Assembly: GCA_039815505.1 (NCBI GenBank)
Contig: JBCBZE010000003.1
Span: 1 to 42,830 of the forward strand
DNA: 42,830 nt
From: CANLWN01 sp039815505
GTDB taxonomy: Bacteria > Bacteroidota > Bacteroidia > Flavobacteriales > Flavobacteriaceae
Direction of reading: 5' to 3'
In this document: positions 33,011 to 40,974 of the stretch, piece by piece
Layout of the letters: each line of letters starts with the position of its first letter
Position numbering within the stretch: position 1 is the stretch's first letter
Program-made: the position numbers and the translations under genes
Notes under the pieces: generated by a model
What the model was told of the DNA's origin: nothing
Databases searched by the model: none
Seen by the model: only the letters and a program-made list of their open reading frames with translations

Positions 33011-34342
33011 TTAGTTGTTCAAAATTGTTTCCAATTCTGTTTTACGGTTAATTACATCTACCATAGATTGTAAATATTCCTGTTGGGTATCGTACAGTTG
33101 TATCTGCGCCTGTCTCAATTCAAAACTTGTGGCGATACCCTCAAAATATTTCACTTGATTTTTCTTTTCGATCCGTTCTGCCAGATTTAAATTTTCCTTG
33201 GCCGTTTCATATTGTTCAATGGCAAGCAGATAGTCGCTCTTAGACCTTTCCCATTGTAGGCGTACGGTTTCCTTTGTTTCGGAAAGTTCTGTCTTGGCCT
33301 GTTCCATGGCGATTTTAGCTCGCTGCGTACTGGCACTCCTGCCCAAGGAACTAAAAAGAGGAATTGTAAGGTCAAAGCCAAGTATAGAGGATTCAAACCA
33401 AGTTTGGTCGGTTAAAAAATCGAAACGGTCACTAAAGGCGGATGCCCCATAGTTCACGAAAGCATCCAAGGTAGGCAAAGCCCGGCTTTTCGCCAGCTTT
33501 AATTCATAAAATCGTTGCTCGTTTAGATTATCGACCAATTTGTAATCCACATTGTTTTCTATATTAAAGTCCGCTTCCAAAATACCAAAGTCGATCTGTT
33601 TTTGTGCCAAGTTGTCCAAATTCTCCGTTAATTGGGTTGGAGAAGCAATGGGAATGCCCATAACCACATTCAACATTTGTAGCGTTATCTTTTTTAATCG
33701 AATACGATTCTTTAACTCATTGTCTATTTGGGAAAGGGTTATTTGTAGTTGCTCTACACTTTCTTCATCTCCCAGACCATTTTCGAATATTTTTTGTGTT
33801 TCGAACAAATTTTTCTCCAAAGTAGCTTTATTGTTTTTTAAGACCTCCACGGCTTCTTGAGCCAGAAGTACATTGCCATAGGCTTCTGTAACAGCCTTTC
33901 TAACATCCTGATCTGTTTTCTCTTTGTTATTGGCACTGAAGCTAATAAATGCCTTGGTGGCTTGCACCCCAACAATGTATGATCCATCAAAAATTTGTTG
34001 CCGCAAGGTAGCGGTCGCCGTGGCCTGCTGTGCCTGTCCAAAAACAACCTCCTGAAAAGTGCCGGGTTCACCATCGAAGAACTCAGCAGGAATCTGTGTT
34101 ACGGGCTGTATCAATTGATTTTGATAACCTATAGTCCCTTCTATTTGGGGAAGCCCCGATGCAATGGTTTCCCATTTTTGTTTTTGGGCATCTATCAGTT
34201 CCCTATTGGCATTAATGGCGCTATAATTATTTTCCAAAGCATAGGCTATGGCTTCCTCGAGCGTAAAACTAGAAGGCCGATCTTGTGCTACCCCGTGAAA
34301 GAAGTACAATAAGATAAAGGATAATAGAAAGAAATTCCGCAT
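33011..34342 (-). CDS. TolC-family outer-membrane efflux protein
   Basis: A 443-residue protein with signal peptide MRNFFLLSFILLYFFHGVAQ. The mature part begins with the family signature FTLEEAIAYALENN and is dominated by two long-helix repeats with coiled-coil character, ending in the helix that closes the TolC channel (ELRQAQIQLYDTQQEYL region). It starts 1 base after the TetR stop and is followed by the adaptor gene after 27 bases. It forms the outer-membrane exit of the tripartite pump. Confidence 0.93.
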   Translation of the reverse strand: MRNFFLLSFILLYFFHGVAQDRPSSFTLEEAIAYALENNYSAINANRELIDAQKQKWETIASGLPQIEGTIGYQNQLIQPVTQIPAEFFDGEPGTFQEVVFGQAQQATATATLRQQIFDGSYIVGVQATKAFISFSANNKEKTDQDVRKAVTEAYGNVLLAQEAVEVLKNNKATLEKNLFETQKIFENGLGDEESVEQLQITLSQIDNELKNRIRLKKITLQMLNVVMGIPIASPTQLTENLDNLAQKQIDFGILEADFNIENNVDYKLVDNLNEQRFYELKLAKSRALPTLDAFVNYGASAFSDRFDFLTDQTWFESSILGFDLTIPLFSSLGRSASTQRAKIAMEQAKTELSETKETVRLQWERSKSDYLLAIEQYETAKENLNLAERIEKKNQVKYFEGIATSFELRQAQIQLYDTQQEYLQSMVDVINRKTELETILNN

Positions 34343-34343
34343 G

Positions 34344-34949
34344 CTATTCTTGATTTGAATTGATGATTGAGTTTAATATTTTTCTTCCCTTGGGCGTAAC
34401 GATACCCCTAAGATGATATTCCAAAAAATGATCTTGAATACGTGTCATAGGAAATTCATGTGGCGGGAACAAACGATAGTCCTTAATACTGGTTACCCCT
34501 GAAAAATAGATCCTGGAGACAAAGTCCACATTTAAGTTGTCGCGATAAATACCTTGTTCAATGCCTCTTTTTAAATTGTCTACAACACAATCCTGCATTA
34601 CGTCATACTGCTTTTCACGAATGGTATGATGTATTTTAGGATAATACTTTTGCAGCTGATATTGAGGGGAGGATTTCTCATCTTTTAAATGCTGCATAAC
34701 AAACTTTTTTATATCGTAGAGCTCTTCAATGGGATTCTTTCCTAAAGTACAGATATAGTCTATGCCGTGCGATATGGCCCAAAAAAGATGCATGGTGCTC
34801 TCTTCAACCAGCTGGGTTTTGTTCTCATAATGTGCGTAAATGGTCTTTTTGGAAATACCCATTTCTTGGGCAAGATCATCCATTGTAACACTTTTGAACC
34901 CAAGGTTCAAAAACATATCCGTAGCTTTTTCTAAAATTTTTTCTTTCAT
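34344..34949 (-). CDS. TetR-family transcriptional regulator
   Basis: A 201-residue regulator with an N-terminal helix-turn-helix (FKSVTMDDLAQEMGISKKTIYAHY, about 18-41) and a C-terminal ligand-binding helical domain of about 150 residues. It is the first gene of the efflux operon, one base ahead of the TolC-type gene, so it would repress itself and the pump together until a ligand binds. A 9-bp inverted repeat just upstream (34974-35001) is the likely operator. Confidence 0.93.
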   Translation of the reverse strand: MKEKILEKATDMFLNLGFKSVTMDDLAQEMGISKKTIYAHYENKTQLVEESTMHLFWAISHGIDYICTLGKNPIEELYDIKKFVMQHLKDEKSSPQYQLQKYYPKIHHTIREKQYDVMQDCVVDNLKRGIEQGIYRDNLNVDFVSRIYFSGVTSIKDYRLFPPHEFPMTRIQDHFLEYHLRGIVTPKGRKILNSIINSNQE

Positions 34950-34960
34950 AAAACGGATGG

Positions 34961-34968
34961 CAAATATA
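34961..34968 (-). promoter_or_regulatory. TAnnTTTG -7 box of the efflux operon
   Basis: TATATTTG on the minus strand, 11 bases before the TetR ATG at 34949. Its -33 region falls inside the dyad at 34974-35001. Confidence 0.6.
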
Positions 34969-34973
34969 ACAAC

Positions 34974-35001
34974 GGAAACTTTAAAAACATTAAAAGTTTC
35001 C
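34974..35001. promoter_or_regulatory. TetR-type operator candidate (GGAAACTTT-N10-AAAGTTTCC)
   Basis: Two perfect 9-base arms separated by 10 bases, starting 5 bases upstream of the -7 box and covering the -33 position. A further half-site-like AAAACTTAGG lies just upstream on the minus strand. Placement over the promoter suggests autorepression of the efflux operon. Confidence 0.6.
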
Positions 35002-35294
35002 TAAGTTTTACATTTTTTTAACTATTTGTTACAACTTTAATAATGCCTCCAAAAATCGATGGTAAAGGTAGGTTTGGCCTGAAAGCGGTTAAAAGAAAAA
35101 ACGGTTAAGCGTCGATACCGTTCCTGAACTGTCGATAATACCCGTTAAAATGAATTCGATGGCCATTATTTTATAGTTAAAGCTACCAATATTGATTTCA
35201 TTATGGGCAATTAACCTGTTTCCGAACCAACTTTTTAATATTCCAAAAAAAACGTTTGTTATGATAGTTATATCTTTTTTTGTTACTATGGTTT

Positions 35295-35720
35295 TTACTC
35301 GTTGCCATTGGTTTTATTTTTTGTTTCCATTTTTTCTAGATATATTTTATATGCCTGCTCACCCTCTTCTTTCCAAAATTCATCATAGTACTTCCAATCG
35401 GAGAAATCCCTTCTCAGCGTGCCACATTTTTTGGTTTGATTTCGCTTTTTGGATGTAGAGCGCTTACCGGGACCATTACCGCCGCCGAAACCAAAAATGA
35501 TTTTTGCCAAAACAAGAATGCCCACAGCCTGCCAATATCCTACTTGGGGCAATCCAAAAAGCTCTGGCATTAACCAATTCCATAACCACATAACCAAATA
35601 ACCGATCAAAAAGGCAAGCACCAATCCAAGTACGATAAAGAATATTACCTTAACTACCTTGGATACGTAGTACTTTGCTTTTTGTTCCATGTGTCTTTCA
35701 ACTCTTTCTTTATGTTCCAT
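35295..35720 (-). CDS. Two-helix membrane protein paired with a sigma factor, unknown function
   Basis: A 141-residue protein. The charged N-terminus (MEHKERVERHMEQK) is followed by TM1 (about 24-48) and TM2 (about 62-78) joined by WNWLMPELFGLPQVGYW, then a basic glycine/lysine-rich stretch and an acidic aromatic tail (DFSDWKYYDEFWKEEGEQ). I believe the helix-loop-helix core recurs beside sigma-factor genes in Flavobacteriia, but I know no name for it. It starts 10 bases after the sigma gene's stop. It has no zinc-binding H-x3-C-x2-C anti-sigma motif. A membrane-bound regulator of the sigma factor is possible. Confidence 0.75.
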   Translation of the reverse strand: MEHKERVERHMEQKAKYYVSKVVKVIFFIVLGLVLAFLIGYLVMWLWNWLMPELFGLPQVGYWQAVGILVLAKIIFGFGGGNGPGKRSTSKKRNQTKKCGTLRRDFSDWKYYDEFWKEEGEQAYKIYLEKMETKNKTNGNE

Positions 35721-35730
35721 AATTACATTT

Positions 35731-36270
35731 TTATAGTTCTTTTTTTAATTCTAAGTTTTTCAATATTAATGACATTGCACGATGTCTTCTGGACATTAAC
35801 GTACCTGGCGGGATTCCCGTTTCTTCTGATATTTCCTTATAGGTATATCCTTCAAAATCTACTGCCAGTATAATATCCCGATATACCGGCTTTAATTCCG
35901 TGATCACTTTTTTTAAATCATTCTTTAATTGCTCTGGATATTCTTCCGCATTACCGTCATAAAACATTTCCGTAAATCCAGTCCATAATTTCTCCAAGGC
36001 ATTTTCGTCATAGATTCTTTCCTTTCTCGTGCGCATTACATCAATAATTTTATTTTTTATCGCATTGTAGACAAAACCTCCCATGTTATTTATGGGTAAT
36101 GCGTCAGTAGGTCTAGACAATATTCTCAAGGCCACGTCCTGAATTATATCTTCGGCGTCACTTTCCGTGGTATGTGCAATCTTTGAACGCACATAGTTTT
36201 TAAGAGAGTTGTATTCCTCCTTGAAGAAGTTGTTTATGTTATTATTTGGTTGTTTTTCTGAAACCATCAA
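35731..36270 (-). CDS. RNA polymerase sigma factor, sigma-70 (ECF-like) family
   Basis: A 179-residue sigma factor. Region 2 covers about residues 18-85 (KNYVRSKIAHTTESDAEDIIQDVALRIL ... FVYNAIKNKIIDVMR), and region 4 covers about 120-170 with the helix-turn-helix YTYKEISEETGIPPGTLMSRRHRAM. There is no region 1.1 or 3, as in ECF sigmas. It is followed at 10 bases by a membrane protein gene, suggesting a regulatory pair. A TAGCTTTG box at 36312-36319 suggests transcription by the housekeeping sigma; no second, self-recognised promoter motif is evident. Confidence 0.92.
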   Translation of the reverse strand: MMVSEKQPNNNINNFFKEEYNSLKNYVRSKIAHTTESDAEDIIQDVALRILSRPTDALPINNMGGFVYNAIKNKIIDVMRTRKERIYDENALEKLWTGFTEMFYDGNAEEYPEQLKNDLKKVITELKPVYRDIILAVDFEGYTYKEISEETGIPPGTLMSRRHRAMSLILKNLELKKEL

Positions 36271-36311
36271 AGGTTTTTCTATAGTTCTTCATAGGTAAAG
36301 ACGAAGCTTTT

Positions 36312-36319
36312 CAAAGCTA
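36312..36319 (-). promoter_or_regulatory. TAnnTTTG -7 box for the sigma factor gene
   Basis: TAGCTTTG on the minus strand, 42 bases before the ATG at 36270, in the divergent gap shared with the prenyl synthase gene. Confidence 0.5.
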
Positions 36320-36389
36320 TTGCATTTTTTAAAGTATTTTTTTATAAAACTATTGCTCTGTTGTGAAAAGCTGTTTACTAAATTGGATG

Positions 36390-36397
36390 TATTTTTG
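36390..36397 (+). promoter_or_regulatory. TAnnTTTG -7 box for the polyprenyl synthase gene
   Basis: TATTTTTG, 16 bases before the ATG at 36414. Confidence 0.5.
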
Positions 36398-36413
36398 GTA
36401 AAAATCGCCACAT

Positions 36414-37388
36414 ATGCAGTCCATCGAACATTATCGATCCGCGTTTGTTTCTTGTTTGGAAACAAAGATCGGAACCAAAGAGCCTAAGAACCTATACGAA
36501 CCCATTACGTATATCTTGGGATTGGGAGGCAAGCGCCTACGTCCTGTTCTCACCCTAATGACTACGGAGATTTTCGGGAAATCCTATAAAGAGGCTATGA
36601 ATGCCGCCCTCGCCATAGAGATTTTTCATAACTTTTCTTTAGTGCATGATGATATTATGGATGATGCTCCCTTACGTAGGGGAAAAGTGACCGTACATGA
36701 AAAATGGGACATAAATACCGGAATTTTATCCGGGGATGCCATGCTGATTTTAGCCTACCAACTTTTTGAGGACTATGATGATCTTACCTTTAAGAATTTA
36801 GCAAAGTTGTTCAGTAAAACAGCTTTGGAAGTCTGCGAAGGGCAGCAGTTTGATGTTGATTTTGAAACCCGCGATGATGTTACCATTCCCGAATACCTAA
36901 AAATGATAACTTATAAGACTGCCGTATTGGTAGGTGCGGCAATGAAAATGGGGGCAATTATTGCCGGGGCCTCTATCAATTGTCAAAATAGCATCTATGA
37001 TTTTGGAAAGAACTTAGGTATTGCTTTTCAGTTGCAAGATGATTATTTGGATGCATTTGGAGACCCCGAAACTTTTGGAAAGCAGGTTGGAGGTGACATC
37101 ATAGAAAATAAAAAGACTTTTCTATACCTTAAGTCCCTAGAGTTGTCCAGTGCCATGGAAAAGCGGGAGTTGGAACAATTATTTTCCATTCGGCCTAAGG
37201 AAACTTCAGAAAAGATACGTGCGGCGAAAGGGATTTTTGTGGATAGTGGCGCATCAAAACTCGTTAAAAAGGAAATTGAACGGTATACAAAAGAGGCTTT
37301 TGATATATTGAAGGTATTGGATATTTCAGATGATAAGAAAGCCTTGTTGCATACATTTGGAGAAAGTCTTATGAACAGAAGTGTTTAG
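36414..37388 (+). CDS. Short-chain polyprenyl diphosphate synthase (probably GGPP/FPP synthase)
   Basis: A 324-residue trans-prenyltransferase. The first aspartate motif DDIMD is at residues 79-83 and the second, DDYLD, at 209-213. GGKRLRP at 38-44 binds the diphosphate. Phe74, five residues before the first motif, usually limits product length to C15-C20. The convergent neighbour is a lycopene cyclase, so a role in supplying geranylgeranyl diphosphate to carotenoids is plausible (crtE-like), although quinone or general FPP supply cannot be excluded. Its stop overlaps the stop of the cyclase gene. Confidence 0.93.
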   Translation: MQSIEHYRSAFVSCLETKIGTKEPKNLYEPITYILGLGGKRLRPVLTLMTTEIFGKSYKEAMNAALAIEIFHNFSLVHDDIMDDAPLRRGKVTVHEKWDINTGILSGDAMLILAYQLFEDYDDLTFKNLAKLFSKTALEVCEGQQFDVDFETRDDVTIPEYLKMITYKTAVLVGAAMKMGAIIAGASINCQNSIYDFGKNLGIAFQLQDDYLDAFGDPETFGKQVGGDIIENKKTFLYLKSLELSSAMEKRELEQLFSIRPKETSEKIRAAKGIFVDSGASKLVKKEIERYTKEAFDILKVLDISDDKKALLHTFGESLMNRSV

Positions 37389-38527
37389 AACAATCTTCTT
37401 ATTAATGCCTTGGCGAATGTTTTTGTAGGTGCTGCGCTCATTACCATTAGTTCTTCCCAAAAGGTGGTTTCCTCTGCTAGAAATTTTAGGATCTGTTGCG
37501 GACTGCGCTTTATAAAAAGCGACTCAAAAATCTGTTTTCCACTTCCATTATCACGATGCAGGACATCAAGAAATATTAAATCATAATACCAAAATCGATT
37601 TCTTTTGTTAAATCTCTTTAATGACTTTCCATGTTTCAGAAATTGTACAAGCGACTTGGTTTTTTTAAAAGTATTCCAAAACGTATAGCCCGTGCTAGGT
37701 TTGCTCCAACCGCCTGCAGTACCAATATGTAGTATGCGAGAGCTGTTATGGTCCTTAAAATTATAACTGGTCATGGGAACACTTCCTTGTTCCGTGTCTG
37801 TTATCTCATAAGAATGGCATTGTAGGGTTTCTCGTAAATAGTCTTCAATGGCCTCCTCATACTGTTTCTTTGGAAGCAGGTGTTCAGAAAATAACGTGTA
37901 CTCTACAAGCGCCTTAGTTTCTGAAAAGGGAAGCACGTACATAAAGCGCGTGTTTCCACATTGTGGAACGGTAAAGTCCATAAACTTGGCCTGTTTACTA
38001 TTAAAAGTAGGTTTTTCCGTTTCTATGAACCAACCAATGAAGTGTTGTTGCAATACGGGAAATTTGGTTTGTCCAGCAGTCATTTTATAATCAAAAATGC
38101 TATTGAAAACCATATGGGCTTGGTAAGAACCCGATGATGTAACTACGTTTACAGTATTTGAAATTTCCTGTATTGAGCTAACGGTTGCTTGTTCAAAATT
38201 AATATTCGAAAAGCTATCTATTGAGTTTAACTTGTTTTTATAGAAATCTATTCCCCTGATCATTTTGTATCGATAAGGAGCGATGGGCATGGTTTTTTTA
38301 TAGTCTTTACCGCCAAAATAGATATAATCCCAGGTCTTATATAAAAGTTCCTCGAAATCCCCATCGCCTTTTTCCCAAAAACACCAAGTACGGTCATTGT
38401 TTTTTTTGTTGTCCTTGTCAAGCAATAGAATTTTTTTATTGGCGAAGAAGTCATCTTTTCCCAAAGCATCCGCAAGCATGAGTCCGGACGCACCTGCCCC
38501 TACAATAATATAATCGTATATAATCAT
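37385..38527 (-). CDS. crtY: Lycopene cyclase, CrtY family
   Basis: A 380-residue flavoprotein that cyclises the ends of lycopene to beta-carotene. The dinucleotide motif YIIVGAGASGLMLADAL is at residues 6-22, the CrtY signature NDRTWCFWE near 44-52, and the C-terminal GTAGGWSKPSTGYTFWNT (near 267) matches the conserved substrate-side motif. This implies that the organism makes cyclic carotenoids such as zeaxanthin; other crt genes are outside the window. A -7 box lies 17 bases upstream of the ATG. The last 4 bases overlap the prenyl synthase gene tail to tail. Confidence 0.93.
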   Translation of the reverse strand: MIIYDYIIVGAGASGLMLADALGKDDFFANKKILLLDKDNKKNNDRTWCFWEKGDGDFEELLYKTWDYIYFGGKDYKKTMPIAPYRYKMIRGIDFYKNKLNSIDSFSNINFEQATVSSIQEISNTVNVVTSSGSYQAHMVFNSIFDYKMTAGQTKFPVLQQHFIGWFIETEKPTFNSKQAKFMDFTVPQCGNTRFMYVLPFSETKALVEYTLFSEHLLPKKQYEEAIEDYLRETLQCHSYEITDTEQGSVPMTSYNFKDHNSSRILHIGTAGGWSKPSTGYTFWNTFKKTKSLVQFLKHGKSLKRFNKRNRFWYYDLIFLDVLHRDNGSGKQIFESLFIKRSPQQILKFLAEETTFWEELMVMSAAPTKTFAKALIRRLF

Positions 38528-38543
38528 TAAGAAGTAACTTTTT

Positions 38544-38551
38544 CAAAAGTA
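38544..38551 (-). promoter_or_regulatory. TAnnTTTG -7 box for crtY
   Basis: TACTTTTG on the minus strand, 17 bases before the ATG at 38527. Confidence 0.55.
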
Positions 38552-38590
38552 CGAATTCTTAAGAAGCGTAATAGAGTTTATGTTTGTAAA

Positions 38591-40894
38591 TCAGTTAAGT
38601 GAATACCGTAATCCAAAAAAACCGCGTATACCTTGATTTGGACCATATACGTAAGTAGGATCAAAAGTAAGTGCAAAGGGGTTATCCTGTGTAGGGACTA
38701 CGTTTCCGTTAGGATCAAAAACTACATTTTCATCAAATGGGTCGTCCGCCCTGGCTATGATGAACGGGTTTCTTCTATTTGGCGTCCAATCCAACAAATT
38801 CTTTATCCCCCCATAAACTTCAAAATCTTTTAAGCCTTTGTACGTAAACTGAATATTTTGTATGCTCCAAGTAGGTGAAAACTCCCGCCTGGGATCTAAA
38901 TCGCCCAACAAGGGTAATCTCATAGGACCGTAGAGGTTTCCTGTATAGTCTAAACTTAAGTTTAACTCCCTAAAGGTATAGGAAACATTCCAGGTTCCAG
39001 TGATACTTTCAGTGAGAATTTGACGCCTGGTAACACCATTTTCGGTATTACTTACATCTTGCCACGTTGCTCCAATCGAAAACCGGAGGCTACTAGGGAA
39101 TACCATATCCAGATTTGCGCTTAGTCCCTTGGATACCGATTTTCCATCTAGATTATCATAAATAATCTGGTTTGGATCGGTATCATAGTCAGGAAGTATA
39201 ATATTACTAAAGTAGGTATAGAACGCTGAGGCATCCATACTAATAAACGAACCATTGTTCGTATAGATTTTTTTCAGATAATTGAGGTTCACATTCAAGG
39301 AGCGTTCCGGTTTTAGGGCTTCGGTAATAACCACTTCCCGTGAGCCGGTCAATGCGGCGTGATCTTCTGTAAATAAATTCACCACCCTGAAACCGGTGCC
39401 GGCATTTATGCGGAAGATATCATTGTCCGAGATTTTCCATTTATAGGCAACCCTTGGGGTGTAGATATCCCCGTGTCTGGAATCATAATCATATCGTAAA
39501 CCCATAAGTATGGCATGTTTTTCGGCAAAAGCTATTTCGTCCTGAATAAAAAGACTGGGAATCCAAACTTCATCAGGTTCATTGCCCCTAAGGTCCGTGG
39601 TTGCAGGGGTATTGTCATCATAATAATTATAACGGAGTGTACTTCCAAGGAGAAAATCATGTTTTCCAAAAGATTTGTCCCAGGTAAGTTGCCCAAAACC
39701 AATACGTTGATCGGCCAAATAGGGAAGGTCCCCATAAACCGAATTTTGGTTATGGTCATTATAGGATACGGAAAGCATCATTTTTTCCTTAAAAGGTAAT
39801 TGGTATTTTCCTATGATTTCCCACCTTCGGGTGTAAATACTTTCACCGTAGATTTCATTTCCCCCACGAAACTCCGGGGTCCATTGGAGTTCTCCTCCCC
39901 AACGATCTTCATAGAAAAAGCGACTTGCCAAGGAGAATACCCGAGCTTTTTTTCGTTTAAAGTTCCACTTTTGAAAAACAGAAATACGATCCTGTAAAGT
40001 TAAGTCCGTAAAATTATCGCCATTATTATCGATAGGTGTATCATAGTTGAAATAGTTGACCCCCAAAAGTACGTTGGCATTTTTACCGGCCTCTATTTTT
40101 GCACCCACATCAAGATTGTACTCGCCCCAGCCTGTGACAAATGCATCCGTGAAGAATTCTGGGGCGTCGGGAGCATGTTTGGTAATAATATTGATGAGCC
40201 CTCCAACCGCCTCGCTTCCGTATAAAGTAGAGGCCGGTCCTTTTACGATCTCTATTTGTTGAATCAAAGAGTTGGGAATTCCTGAAAGACCATATACCGT
40301 ACCCAGACCACTTACAATAGGCATCCCATCGATAAGGACCAAAGTATATGGACCCTCAAGGCCATTGATATGGATGTCACCTGTATTACAGACATTGCAG
40401 TTGATTTGGGGTCGTACACCGTTGACGTTCTGTAAAGCATCAAAGATACTGGGCGTCGGATTTTTTTTGAGGAATGTAGCCGTAAATACCTCTACGGGAA
40501 CTGCACTCTCTAATCTGCTTACAGGTTTTAAGGTACCGGTCACTACGGTTTCCTCTAATGCCTCTGAACTGGGAACTAAAACTATTGGGACTATTTTTTG
40601 CTCCTTATCCCCTAGGGTGATTTCCATGGAAAACGAACGAAAACCAATGGCTGTAGCCTTTAATGTATAGTTTCCCTCAGGAATATTATCTAGCAAATAA
40701 TTCCCCGATGCATCGGTAGAAGCTCCTAAAATGGTATGCTCCAAATACACGTTTACCAATGAAATACCATTCTTCCCGTCCGTGACGGCACCATTGATTT
40801 GTCCCCTTTGGGCATGACCCATATAATAGGTAAGACCAATGAGTAATAGTAGGGTCTTTGGTACATATGGTGGATGGAAGAATCTTATTTTCAA
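38591..40894 (-). CDS. TonB-dependent outer-membrane receptor, candidate metal receptor
   Basis: A 767-residue receptor. After a signal peptide ending GHAQ (about residue 29) comes a carboxypeptidase-regulatory-like beta domain (30-108), a TonB-box-like EETVVTGT (114-121), the plug (about 130-240) and a 22-strand barrel ending in GLRYSLN. The plug contains INCNVCNTGDIHINGLEG with Cys166 and Cys169, a C-x2-C pair that could bind a metal ion. It is divergent from an MntR-type regulator, and the dyad between them covers this gene's -7 box, so it is probably repressed when metal is plentiful. A role in manganese, zinc or iron (possibly chelated) uptake is inferred. Confidence 0.9.
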   Translation of the reverse strand: MKIRFFHPPYVPKTLLLLIGLTYYMGHAQRGQINGAVTDGKNGISLVNVYLEHTILGASTDASGNYLLDNIPEGNYTLKATAIGFRSFSMEITLGDKEQKIVPIVLVPSSEALEETVVTGTLKPVSRLESAVPVEVFTATFLKKNPTPSIFDALQNVNGVRPQINCNVCNTGDIHINGLEGPYTLVLIDGMPIVSGLGTVYGLSGIPNSLIQQIEIVKGPASTLYGSEAVGGLINIITKHAPDAPEFFTDAFVTGWGEYNLDVGAKIEAGKNANVLLGVNYFNYDTPIDNNGDNFTDLTLQDRISVFQKWNFKRKKARVFSLASRFFYEDRWGGELQWTPEFRGGNEIYGESIYTRRWEIIGKYQLPFKEKMMLSVSYNDHNQNSVYGDLPYLADQRIGFGQLTWDKSFGKHDFLLGSTLRYNYYDDNTPATTDLRGNEPDEVWIPSLFIQDEIAFAEKHAILMGLRYDYDSRHGDIYTPRVAYKWKISDNDIFRINAGTGFRVVNLFTEDHAALTGSREVVITEALKPERSLNVNLNYLKKIYTNNGSFISMDASAFYTYFSNIILPDYDTDPNQIIYDNLDGKSVSKGLSANLDMVFPSSLRFSIGATWQDVSNTENGVTRRQILTESITGTWNVSYTFRELNLSLDYTGNLYGPMRLPLLGDLDPRREFSPTWSIQNIQFTYKGLKDFEVYGGIKNLLDWTPNRRNPFIIARADDPFDENVVFDPNGNVVPTQDNPFALTFDPTYVYGPNQGIRGFFGLRYSLN

Positions 40895-40907
40895 TTGACT
40901 TAAATAA

Positions 40908-40929
40908 ATTTTTAGGCAAATCTAAAAAT
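40908..40929. promoter_or_regulatory. Candidate DtxR/MntR operator, ATTTTTAG-N6-CTAAAAAT
   Basis: Perfect 8-base arms (40908-40915 and 40922-40929) around GCAAAT. The half-site TTTAGG resembles known DtxR/MntR-type half-sites. It lies between the divergent receptor and regulator genes and fully covers the receptor's -7 box TAGATTTG (minus strand, 40917-40924). Confidence 0.65.
40917..40924 (-). promoter_or_regulatory. TAnnTTTG -7 box of the TonB-dependent receptor
   Basis: TAGATTTG followed by C... on the minus strand, 22 bases before the ATG at 40894, embedded in the dyad. Confidence 0.6.
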
Positions 40930-40950
40930 ATATTTTTATAAATAAAAATG

Positions 40951-40958
40951 TACTTTTG
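40951..40958 (+). promoter_or_regulatory. TAnnTTTG -7 box of the MntR-type regulator
   Basis: TACTTTTG followed by C, 16 bases before the ATG at 40975. Because the promoter box lies downstream of the in-frame ATG at 40948, it supports the later start. Confidence 0.6.
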
Positions 40959-40974
40959 CATAAATTGTGTTTTT

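Larger units (their letters stand above)
34950..35294. other. 345-base intergenic region upstream of the efflux operon
   Basis: It holds the efflux promoter and operator in the first 52 bases. Further on there is a direct repeat GTCGATA (35111-35117 and 35131-35137, 20 bases apart) and an inverted pair AACGGT/ACCGTT (35100-35105, 35117-35122). I see no gene or RNA in it, and no clear terminator for the minus-strand gene ending at 35295. Confidence 0.5.

Noticed and set aside
35192..35458. 88-codon hydrophobic frame on the plus strand
   Set aside because: Its second half lies antisense to the sigma-linked membrane protein, and its phenylalanine-rich content reflects T-rich DNA. No promoter box or homology.
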